Shown piece by piece: positions 1 through 5,237 of a stretch of 5,237 nt of DNA (position 1 is the stretch's first letter; every line of letters starts with the position of its first letter). Under the pieces are notes generated by a model, which ran no database searches, had not been told where the DNA came from, and saw only the letters and a list, made by a program, of their open reading frames with translations. Source of the DNA: JABWBR01 sp036741235 (GTDB taxonomy: Bacteria > Bacteroidota > Bacteroidia > Chitinophagales > Saprospiraceae); the NCBI GenBank assembly GCA_036741235.1, contig DAINSQ010000249.1, forward strand, positions 1 through 5,237. Direction: 5' to 3'. The position numbers and the translations under genes were made by a program.

Positions 1-1
1 C

Positions 2-46
2 GACCTGGAGAAACTGCAAGATGAGGCCGCGAAAGGGGAGGGGTAA
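2..46 (+). CDS. C-terminal end of an unidentified plus-strand gene (partial)
   Basis: Reading from base 2, fifteen codons give DLEKLQDEAAKGEG followed by TAA at 44-46. The charged, helix-forming character and the GC-rich codons fit the tail of a real protein from the same genome. The other two frames are less attractive; the one starting at base 1 meets TGA at 22-24. Only 14 residues are visible, so no family or function can be given. The gene converges on the large minus-strand gene, and the two stop codons are about 155 bp apart. The last base of its TAA is already part of the 8-bp repeat array that follows. Confidence 0.5.
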   Translation, partial: DLEKLQDEAAKGEG

Positions 47-93
47 TTTGCTGATTTGCTAATTTGCTGATTTGCTGATTTGCTGATTTGCTG
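44..93 (+). repeat. 8-bp tandem repeat array, six units of ATTTGCTG
   Basis: Six head-to-tail units occupy 46-93. Five are ATTTGCTG and the second (54-61) is ATTTGCTA. Read from the stop codon, the array is a series of T(G/A)ATTTGC units, so TAA or TGA recurs every 8 bp at 44, 52, 60, 68, 76 and 84. Because 8 is not a multiple of 3, these stops fall in all three frames, twice each. The upstream gene's own TAA is the first of the series. The array ends where TGA becomes TGG at 92-94 and is followed by an AT-rich stretch at 95-112. Confidence 0.9.
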
Positions 94-126
94 GTAATTA
101 AATAATTAATAATCAGAACATCAGCA

Positions 127-154
127 TCCCGACCTCCTTGCAGTCGGTACGGGA
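127..154. terminator. GC-rich hairpin between convergent genes, possible bidirectional terminator
   Basis: TCCCGACC at 127-134 can pair with GGTACGGGA at 146-154. This gives an 8-bp stem with one bulged A (149) and an 11-base loop. An alternative inner pairing is CCGAC (129-133) with GTCGG (143-147). The position between two convergent stop codons suits a shared terminator. No T-tract follows the stem on either strand, so an intrinsic terminator is not proven. The hairpin could instead be the core of the surrounding repeat element. Confidence 0.4.
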
Positions 155-168
155 CTCACTTCGTTCGC

Positions 169-204
169 ATCAGCACATCAACCCATCAGCACATCAGCAC
201 ATCA
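169..204 (-). repeat. 8-bp repeat array facing the first, unit TGATGTGC on the minus strand
   Basis: On the plus strand, complete ATCAGCAC units lie at 169-176, 185-192 and 193-200. Truncated ATCA copies at 177-180 and 201-204 keep the 8-bp phase. On the minus strand each unit reads TGATGTGC or a variant, so TGA recurs every 8 bp, covering all three frames. The first TGA is the genuine stop codon of the large gene (plus-strand 202-204). Two degenerate units, ATCAGAAC (112-119) and ATCAGCAT (120-127), lie further left in the same orientation. The unit differs by one base in eight from the reverse complement of the left array. Confidence 0.85.
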
Positions 205-3200
205 TTTCTGATACAACGTCTTCACCGGCACATCTACGCCGAATCCAATAAAAAACCGGTTGGCGCCGATCCTTTCTTCCTGTTTGTTGATCTCAACGAA
301 TTGCGGGCCGTATTGCCAGCCGACGCCCCAATAGAAGGGCGATTTGCGGATGTTGTTGTGCAATTGCAGGCCGGGTTTGAACATATTTTTGAAGGTCAGA
401 TCGGTATCTATCGACTTGACCGACTGCGGCTGGTAAGTGAGTATCGAGCCGATGTCGAGGAAGGAGATAAACAACGAATACGAGCGGCGCTTCTGCCCGA
501 ATAAACGGCTGATCGAGATGCCGATGGGCATGGTTGGCGCCAGACTCACGAATTCCTCGTCTTTGCCAAGCGTTTCGCCGCTCCAGGTCTCCTGCCCGAA
601 ATTGCCGCCCAGGTAAGCATTTATACTCACACTCAACGTGCCGGCGCGTTTTACGCGCGAGCTGCCCGGCGGATCGGCGATCTGGTGCATCAGGCTTTCT
701 ACCGCATAACTGGTGCGGGCGTCAATGAGCCCGGCAATAAAATCGCCGTATTTCTGCAAATAGTGGATCGCCGGCTTGCGCATCTCGCCGCCCTTGCTTT
801 CAATTTCGCTCAGGTCCAGACTGGTAAATACCCTGATCAGCGAACTGATGGCCCTGCCGTGGTCTTTGATATTGAGGTTGTAGATAAAGTTGAGCGTCTG
901 CTCGGAAACGGCCGGAATTTGCTCCAGCCCCTTGATCTTTTTATTGAGGGCCACGAACTTGCCGGGTTTGCTCGCATCGGCTACCAACGGTATTTCGAGC
1001 AAACGGTTGAGCATATTGAGGGCGAAAGACGCCTTGCGGAAAAAAGCCAGCGTATCCAGCGCTTTGATAGAATCGGGCGCTGCCGGGTCGGGCAGGGTCG
1101 GTATTTCTTTGACCGTTTGCCGGGCAAAATCGGCCAATCCACTGGCGGACAACAAGCCTACGCCGTTGGTGCGGCTCAGGCGCTGCTGCATCAAGCCGAG
1201 GAATGCCGCCTCTTTGCGACCGCCGTCGAGCATACCGTCCAGTTGCTCGTGGGTGATCCATTTTTGCGCAGGGTCGCCGCTGTGCAGACAATACATGATG
1301 TTGGAGGCCAACTCGGTAGTCTGCAGGATGGGCCTGGCATTGTCGCGGCCTTTGACGGTTTTTTCCGCAAACTGTTTTTCCAGCATCCCCAACTGTTCTT
1401 GTATGGCGCCCAACGTATTTTCAAGTTCGTAGATTTGAGCCCTGATATAGGAAAATGGCGCGGCTTGTTGCTTGCCCAGCAGGTATTTGCGCGAAGGACT
1501 GGCCAGGTAAAGGTCGGGATGCCGGGCATAAAGTAATGTGTCGAGGGTGAAAAAACGTAGTTCCACCGCATCGAAATGCGCCATTTTTCGCTGAAGTTTG
1601 ATCACGTCCAGGTTTTCGTCGGGGGCGATCAATTCGTCGAGCACGTCCAAATCTACCTCAGCTTCAATATTTTGGAACTTGTTGTCCGTTAATAAATTAC
1701 CTAACGCGTTAAAAGCCAGGCGCTGATCGCGAGTGGGACTGGCATTATTCATCCAAAAATCTTTGTCGTCGGCGATGGCCTGTCGCAAGGCGGCCACATC
1801 GGCGGCAAATTTCTCCTGCGCCCTGGCCAAAGTCCCCTCCGGGTCCGATTCCTGCATCCAGCGGTCGACTGCGGCTTGGTAGCGCACCAGGTCGCTCTGC
1901 CATTCGTATAACACATCGGCGATGCTCTGGTCGTTAAACCAGGCGCCATTGATGCGTTGGGCCAGTTCGATACCGGCGCCCCGCCATTGCTGGGCCGTGC
2001 GCTCTACGCCGAAAAATTTGTCGTAGCTCTCCAGGGTATTGTATTGGTCCATATAGGCCGAATCGAGTTCGCCCTGGAGCAACTGCGGCAGCAGGTTGAG
2101 GCCGAATTCATTGCCTTCGCCCAGCAAGACATCGAGGTTGTAGTTGGGCTTGTCGAGGTATTCGTTCAAAAACGGCGCCGGAGCGGCATTGGGGAAGGAG
2201 TTGGGGAAATCTTCCGCGCTGGCCAGCAGATCGGCTTCGCCGTTGTTGAGCGCCAGGTAGATCTCCTTCATTTGGTCAACCGCTTCTTTTGACAAGCGGA
2301 TCAATTCCTGGTATTCCAGCGATTCGAAGGCCGTTTCGGCCAGTTTCAAGTTGACTTCTTTTGTTTTTTCGGCAAAACTCTCGTACAAATAACGGTTGGT
2401 AGCCGGCACTGCTTCTTCTATGGGCATGTCAAACTGCACCAGGCTGACGAGGCTGTACAGGGCCAGCAGGTTGTAGGCCACGGGGTCGGCTTGCAGCGAC
2501 TCGAAGTATTCGTCTTGTACCAACAGGAGCGGCAGCCTGACGCTCATCTTTTGGAGGTCTTCGTAAAATGCCTGCCGCAGCCGCGCTACAAACGAATCGG
2601 AATACGAAAAATCGGCATTGCCGAATTCGGTTGTTACAGTAGGGAATAACATCAGCAAATCGGGGGTCTCTTCCTTGAGCAGGCGGTCGAAGTAGTTGAT
2701 GATCACTTCGTCTCTGGCGCGGTCGAGGATAAACAAGGCCAGCCCTTCGATGATGGCGGCTTCAGAGTTGAGAATGCCCTTGGGCGCGTTGCGGTTGCTG
2801 TTGCCGGCGGTGATCTGCAGGGCTTCGATAGGCGGAAAAACCGGCGTCCGATAACGTTGTATGACATTGTTCACCGACAGATAGTCGGCGGGAGAAACGA
2901 CTTCTTTGGCATACAACTTTTCCATGATCATCTCCCGGGCGCCTTTGTCGACTGTAGATTCAAACTGGCGCGCCTGGGCGATGGAAAAGGTCGCCTCGTC
3001 ATTCAACTTCAGCGATACGCTATCGCCGAACAAACCGCTAATCAACGGATTCGAGGCGTACCGGAGCTTGAGTTCTTCCCAGGAGCCGGCAACGATGGCT
3101 TCGCCGGCGTACGATTTATCATAGTGGTGCAAAATGGCTATCAAATCTGCCTTGGCGCGGACAGCGGCGGTATCGTCGGGCGACGCGCTGTTTTCCAGTA

Positions 3201-3315
3201 TTTCAATACACTCGGCCAGGGCGTTGGCGTCTTGTAACAGACTTTGGCTAAAACCGGGTATGGCGGCAAGAAAAAGGATAAGGCAGGTTTGCAGTGTTTT
3301 CTTTATGGTTGCCAT
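202..3315 (-). CDS. Large exported helical protein with C-terminal outer-membrane beta-barrel
   Basis: The ATG at 3315 gives 1037 residues beginning with a clear Sec signal peptide: basic MATIKK, a hydrophobic core LILFLAAIP, and likely signal peptidase I cleavage after residue 24 (GFSQ/S). Cys11 lies inside the hydrophobic core and is not a lipobox. Residues 25 to about 885 are mostly helical and rich in Leu, Ala and Glu. A coiled-coil-like segment at about 622-652 contains LENTLGAIQEQLGMLEKQF. No catalytic motif is visible. From about 890 to the end the character changes to alternating, aromatic-rich strands (LSVSINAYLGG, PIGISISRLFG, YSLFISFLDIGSILTY, FKPGLQLHNN, FYWGVGWQYGP, FFIGFGVDVPV). 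This resembles short C-terminal barrels common in Bacteroidota outer-membrane proteins. The last residue is Lys, not the usual aromatic. The inferred topology is a barrel in the outer membrane with the helical part probably periplasmic. A 21-bp gap from the upstream gene suggests co-transcription. No Shine-Dalgarno is present. Function is unknown; the gene call itself is very secure. Confidence 0.93.
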   Translation of the reverse strand: MATIKKTLQTCLILFLAAIPGFSQSLLQDANALAECIEILENSASPDDTAAVRAKADLIAILHHYDKSYAGEAIVAGSWEELKLRYASNPLISGLFGDSVSLKLNDEATFSIAQARQFESTVDKGAREMIMEKLYAKEVVSPADYLSVNNVIQRYRTPVFPPIEALQITAGNSNRNAPKGILNSEAAIIEGLALFILDRARDEVIINYFDRLLKEETPDLLMLFPTVTTEFGNADFSYSDSFVARLRQAFYEDLQKMSVRLPLLLVQDEYFESLQADPVAYNLLALYSLVSLVQFDMPIEEAVPATNRYLYESFAEKTKEVNLKLAETAFESLEYQELIRLSKEAVDQMKEIYLALNNGEADLLASAEDFPNSFPNAAPAPFLNEYLDKPNYNLDVLLGEGNEFGLNLLPQLLQGELDSAYMDQYNTLESYDKFFGVERTAQQWRGAGIELAQRINGAWFNDQSIADVLYEWQSDLVRYQAAVDRWMQESDPEGTLARAQEKFAADVAALRQAIADDKDFWMNNASPTRDQRLAFNALGNLLTDNKFQNIEAEVDLDVLDELIAPDENLDVIKLQRKMAHFDAVELRFFTLDTLLYARHPDLYLASPSRKYLLGKQQAAPFSYIRAQIYELENTLGAIQEQLGMLEKQFAEKTVKGRDNARPILQTTELASNIMYCLHSGDPAQKWITHEQLDGMLDGGRKEAAFLGLMQQRLSRTNGVGLLSASGLADFARQTVKEIPTLPDPAAPDSIKALDTLAFFRKASFALNMLNRLLEIPLVADASKPGKFVALNKKIKGLEQIPAVSEQTLNFIYNLNIKDHGRAISSLIRVFTSLDLSEIESKGGEMRKPAIHYLQKYGDFIAGLIDARTSYAVESLMHQIADPPGSSRVKRAGTLSVSINAYLGGNFGQETWSGETLGKDEEFVSLAPTMPIGISISRLFGQKRRSYSLFISFLDIGSILTYQPQSVKSIDTDLTFKNMFKPGLQLHNNIRKSPFYWGVGWQYGPQFVEINKQEERIGANRFFIGFGVDVPVKTLYQK

Positions 3316-3336
3316 GGATGATGTGTTTTTGGTGAG

Positions 3337-3996
3337 TTAAACCTGCGGCAATTTTGATTTCATAGTGTTGGTCAGCATGTCGTAAAATGCAAAAAACTTG
3401 GTCAATACGGTAGCCTGCTTGATACCCTCCCCTATCCGCTTGAAAATGATGACATCCGATTCGGTTGATTGTACCTGGTTGTTGTTCAACGCGCTGCGAT
3501 AGGCGGCCAATACCGGTACCTGCGCCTGCTGTTTGGGAATAAACTGGGAATTGGTATCCAGATCGGTACCCTGATTTTTAAAAAACGCCTTGCGGCCCGT
3601 AATATTTCGCTGAGCGATCAGCAGGGCATCCAATACTTTGAGGTTAAAATCCGTAATGGCAGCGCTACGGCGCTCATCGCTGGAGGGCTTTAATACTTTA
3701 TTTTTGAGATAGGCGATAAAGTCGCGGGAAATTTTGAGGAACTTGGGCAAATCGCCGGGGTCGCACTGGTCAATCTCCAACATGAAATTGGTGATGTCTT
3801 CCTCTGAAAAAGAAATGGGGCTGACCCATATGGCAGGGTCGTTAAACAAAGCGATGACATTGTCGAGTTCTTTCCCCAAGGCAACCAGATCGGCGTTATT
3901 GGCGCCAAACCGGCCCTGTACCATCTGGAATTTGTTCAAACTGATCACTTTGGCATCGTGCAAAATGACCTTGAATCTTTCGTTGTCGGTTGGCAT
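3337..3996 (-). CDS. Hypothetical helical protein, first gene of a probable two-gene operon
   Basis: I do not recognise this protein. Starting at the ATG at 3996 (MPTDNERF) it has 219 residues. The frame is open further upstream, and a TTG at 4044 would add 16 residues (MDDLSPNF). I prefer the ATG because the TTG overlaps a TAnnTTTG promoter-like element and neither start has a Shine-Dalgarno. There is no signal peptide or membrane segment, so it is probably cytoplasmic. It looks largely helical, for example DLVALGKELDNVIALF, LPKFLKISRDFIAYLKNKVL and FNLKVLDALLIAQRNI. A more polar, Gln/Asn-rich middle (FIPKQQAQ, ALNNNQVQ) comes before a last helical part, IGEGIKQATVLTKFFAFYDML. It ends in TAA 21 bp before the large exported protein, in the same direction. 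Sampled GC is lower than in that gene (about 47% in one line). A role alongside its neighbour is inferred from spacing only. Confidence 0.82.
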   Translation of the reverse strand: MPTDNERFKVILHDAKVISLNKFQMVQGRFGANNADLVALGKELDNVIALFNDPAIWVSPISFSEEDITNFMLEIDQCDPGDLPKFLKISRDFIAYLKNKVLKPSSDERRSAAITDFNLKVLDALLIAQRNITGRKAFFKNQGTDLDTNSQFIPKQQAQVPVLAAYRSALNNNQVQSTESDVIIFKRIGEGIKQATVLTKFFAFYDMLTNTMKSKLPQV

Positions 3997-4041
3997 AAAA
4001 CGGGTTTGTAGGCGGTTAACAAAATTTGGGCTAAGATCATC

Positions 4042-4049
4042 CAAATATA
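4042..4049 (-). promoter_or_regulatory. Possible -7 promoter element for the minus-strand operon
   Basis: On the minus strand this reads TATATTTG, an exact match to the Bacteroidota -7 form TAnnTTTG. It lies 45 bp before the ATG at 3996, so transcription would begin near 4035 and leave an untranslated leader of about 40 bases. No convincing TTTG lies 19-20 bp further upstream (the bases there read roughly CTGCA), so this is half a promoter at best. If active, it would exclude the alternative TTG start at 4044, which lies within the element. Confidence 0.35.
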
Positions 4050-4166
4050 CTATAAGTTTGAAAAGTATTGCAGATGATCGTTTTATTGTACGTATACTCC
4101 CTGATTTTGTTTTACCCCCTAACCTGAAACATGCTCTATGGGCAACTTTGCGACTGTGATATCTAT

Positions 4167-4205
4167 GCCGGTCATTGAGCGGAGTCGAAATGAGTGATAC
4201 CGGGC
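4167..4205. repeat. Palindromic intergenic repeat around TTGAGCGGAGTCGAA
   Basis: TCATT at 4172-4176 pairs with AATGA at 4189-4193 around the core GAGCGGAGTCGA. Outer flanks TGCCGGT and ACCGGGCA extend the palindrome imperfectly. From memory, TTGAGCGGAGTCGAA-type palindromes recur between genes in Bacteroidota genomes, but copy number in this genome cannot be seen from one copy. An open frame runs through it on the minus strand but looks non-coding. Confidence 0.55.
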
Positions 4206-4217
4206 AGGCGGCTGCCC
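4202..4217. repeat. Perfect GC-rich hairpin GGGCAG-GCGG-CTGCCC
   Basis: A perfect 6-bp inverted repeat (GGGCAG at 4202-4207, CTGCCC at 4212-4217) encloses a four-base loop, GCGG. It directly follows and overlaps the palindromic repeat to its left. No T-run follows on either side, so it is not an obvious intrinsic terminator, and no gene ends nearby. It is probably part of the same intergenic repeat element. Confidence 0.6.
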
Positions 4218-4307
4218 TGGCGTGTTTGAACTAAGATAGGTGTGATGTCAGAATGATACAAAAGGATAATCGACTCCCCCTGGACTTTTAGGCTGTACGA
4301 CCATACA

Positions 4308-4409
4308 CCTTTGTGGTACTTAGTGCCCTTTGAGCCTTCGTGGTGAAAAACAAGGGCATAAGCTAATTCTTTAACCAAAAGGCTCAAAAACCACACAAAG
4401 GCACTAAAG
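4308..4409. repeat. Imperfect inverted repeat built on CTTTGTGGT / CTTAGTGCC motifs
   Basis: The left arm carries CTTAGTGCCCTTTG at 4319-4332 and GAGCCTT at 4332-4338. The right arm carries their complements, AAGGCTC at 4379-4385 and CAAAGGCACTAAAG at 4396-4409, so the two arms can fold onto each other around an AT-rich centre. The left arm also contains a direct repeat, CCTTTGTGGT (4308-4317) and CCTTCGTGGT (4335-4344), and a smaller hairpin GCCCTT (4325-4330) with AAGGGC (4352-4357). From memory, related sequences are common dispersed intergenic repeats in many environmental bacteria. A 74-codon minus-strand frame across it (4172-4396) is treated as non-coding. Confidence 0.65.
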
Positions 4410-4500
4410 TTTAGCCCTTTTTATTGGACTGTGAGATTGTGCGATCTATGCTAACCAATGTAACTGCTTTGTGTAACCGTAATTTTGCGGTACTCAAAAC

Positions 4501-4531
4501 TTGCAAAGCAACCAGGCAGCGCTTATTTTTG
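4501..4531 (+). promoter_or_regulatory. Bacteroidota-type promoter: TTG, 20 bp, TATTTTTG
   Basis: TTG at 4501-4503 is followed after exactly 20 bp by TATTTTTG at 4524-4531. Both elements and the spacing match the primary sigma factor promoter described for Bacteroidota (TTTG, 19-20 bp, TAnnTTTG), though the -33 box here is CTTG rather than TTTG. The predicted transcript start is near 4538, about 13 bases before an ATG at 4551 and about 140 bases before the ATG at 4681. A second TAnnTTTG match, TAATTTTG at 4480-4487, lacks a good upstream box. This is the best candidate promoter for the rightward gene. Confidence 0.5.
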
Positions 4532-4550
4532 TAACAAACCCATACTCCGA

Positions 4551-4646
4551 ATGAAAATTTGTATCTCGCCCATAGCGGATTTACACGCAATAAAAGTACA
4601 TATACACAACCAGATGGAGCGCTTATACGTACTCAAGGTTCGATAA
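4551..4646 (+). CDS. Possible 31-residue small ORF or gene remnant
   Basis: ATG at 4551 opens a 31-residue frame (MKICISPIADLH to YVLKVR) ending in TAA at 4644-4646. It begins about 13 bases after the predicted transcript start of the promoter to its left. That short leader is the only positive evidence. I do not recognise the peptide; it has no signal sequence or membrane segment. It could be a real small protein, a leader ORF for the gene at 4681, the 5' remnant of a gene displaced by incoming AT-rich DNA, or chance. At this length chance is quite likely. Confidence 0.2.
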   Translation: MKICISPIADLHAIKVHIHNQMERLYVLKVR

Positions 4647-4680
4647 CACAGAAGTTGGTGGTAACTAAGAAAAAAATAAA

Positions 4681-5237
4681 ATGAACGGCAAACGAATAAT
4701 CGGATTAAAAGAATTTAGAAAAGTTGTCGAAGAATTGGCAACTGAGACAAAAAGTGAGTTTCCAAGTCTCTACTTTGATTACGCGGGAATGATTCCGATA
4801 AATGACAAAACATTCAGATACGATAGCTCGCCAATAAATACAGAAGTTTTTGCGACAACAGGAGGGGATGGGGTTCATTATAGTATTTTGGAAATATCAG
4901 AAAAAATACAACCAGTCGTAATGACAGTTCCAATGAATTTTGGAGATTCAATGAGAGATTACAACTGGATAATCGGCGAAAATTTAAACGAATTTCTTTC
5001 AATCGGATATTTTAACGGTTGGTTTCCAATCGAGCAACTATGCTATGATAATGAATGGGCAATTGATTTCTATTCTAAGGAAAACATGGAGGAAGATTAT
5101 CAAAATGACGCAGACATTCAATTCGTAAAAAAATTAAGAAGCAAATTTGGATATGACCATGTTCCATTGAATAACGAGAGATTAAATGAATTGGCGGATA
5201 ATTATTTTCAGTATCTCAGATTTAATTCAGAATTCGT
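4681..5237 (+). CDS. AT-rich hypothetical protein, possibly SUKH-like; truncated by window end
   Basis: The ATG at 4681 starts a frame open to the window edge: 185 complete codons with no stop. It follows the A-rich stretch AAGAAAAAAATAAA, typical of Bacteroidota starts without a Shine-Dalgarno. The protein has no signal peptide. An N-terminal helix (LKEFRKVVEELATET) precedes the compact pattern FATTGGDGVHYSIL (57-70), QPVVMTVPMNFG (77-88) and NWIIGENLNEFLSIGYFNGW then FPIEQLCY (95-122). The order of a GGDGxHY strand, a PVVxxxPM strand and an ENLNEFLxxGY helix recalls small single-domain proteins near the SMI1/KNR4 (SUKH) superfamily. That superfamily includes immunity proteins paired with polymorphic toxins. 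This is pattern memory, not a search. GC is 34% by hand count, far below the operon at the left, which suggests recent acquisition. No toxin gene is in view; any partner would lie beyond the right edge. Confidence 0.8.
   Translation, partial: MNGKRIIGLKEFRKVVEELATETKSEFPSLYFDYAGMIPINDKTFRYDSSPINTEVFATTGGDGVHYSILEISEKIQPVVMTVPMNFGDSMRDYNWIIGENLNEFLSIGYFNGWFPIEQLCYDNEWAIDFYSKENMEEDYQNDADIQFVKKLRSKFGYDHVPLNNERLNELADNYFQYLRFNSEF

Noticed and set aside
44..204. CRISPR array
   Set aside because: The repeats are 8-bp units head to tail without spacers, so they are simple tandem repeats.
685..1536. 283-codon plus-strand open frame opposite the large gene
   Set aside because: It lies wholly antisense to a long gene with a signal peptide and coherent domain order. 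Its product is Arg/Gln/Gly-rich with no domain logic, as expected for a GC-rich shadow frame. Frames at 890-1432, 1957-2292 and 2857-3237 were rejected for the same reason.
4053..4060. Plus-strand promoter TAAGTTTG
   Set aside because: It matches the -7 form, but the nearest TTTG is 24 bp upstream, outside the usual spacing, and no plus-strand gene follows closely.
3734..4159. 141-codon plus-strand frame
   Set aside because: Antisense to the small operon gene over most of its length, and its product shows no recognisable features.
4172..4396. 74-codon minus-strand frame
   Set aside because: It runs through both palindromic repeats; its product (HHEGSKGTKYHKG and so on) is a translation of repeat DNA and has no start-site support.
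4640..4670. Integron attC-like site before the AT-rich gene
   Set aside because: AACACAGAAGTTGG only superficially resembles attC arms. The GTTRRRY and RYYYAAC boxes are not both present and no long imperfect palindrome surrounds them.
4814..5002. 62-codon minus-strand frame
   Set aside because: Antisense to the AT-rich gene, whose plus-strand product has a much more protein-like pattern.

Overview
The window looks like chromosomal DNA of a Bacteroidota member, perhaps a Saprospiria-type organism. The genus is not determined. Three things point this way. The start sites lack Shine-Dalgarno sequences. Matches to the Bacteroidota promoter form (TTTG, 19-20 bp, TAnnTTTG) occur in the intergenic DNA. 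The long secreted protein ends in a short outer-membrane-type beta-barrel of the kind often seen in this phylum. No rRNA, tRNA, CRISPR array, transposase or recognisable attachment site was found.

Layout from left to right: (1) Positions 2-46 hold the last 14 codons of an unknown plus-strand gene. (2) Positions 44-204 form a repeat-rich gap between two convergent genes. Two facing arrays of an 8-bp unit flank an AT-rich stretch and a GC-rich hairpin. The stop codon of each flanking gene is itself the first unit of the array on its side. (3) Positions 202-3315, minus strand, encode a 1037-residue exported protein: signal peptide, about 860 mostly helical residues, then a C-terminal barrel of about 150 residues. 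(4) Positions 3337-3996, minus strand, lie 21 bp upstream of it and encode a helical protein without a signal peptide. The two are probably one operon. (5) Positions 3997-4680 carry no convincing long gene. They hold a possible promoter for the operon, two families of palindromic intergenic repeat, one good plus-strand Bacteroidota promoter match and a 31-codon ORF just after it. (6) From 4681 to the right edge a plus-strand gene runs off the window. It is much more AT-rich (34% GC by hand count, against roughly 55% in sampled lines of the large gene) and resembles small SUKH-like immunity or accessory proteins.

Working together: the two minus-strand genes probably act as a pair, with a soluble helical protein made first and a large envelope protein anchored by its C-terminal barrel made second. 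Nothing in the sequence identifies their task. The AT-rich gene at the right is separated from them by repeats, points the other way and has a different composition, so it looks like an independent accessory gene, possibly acquired by transfer.
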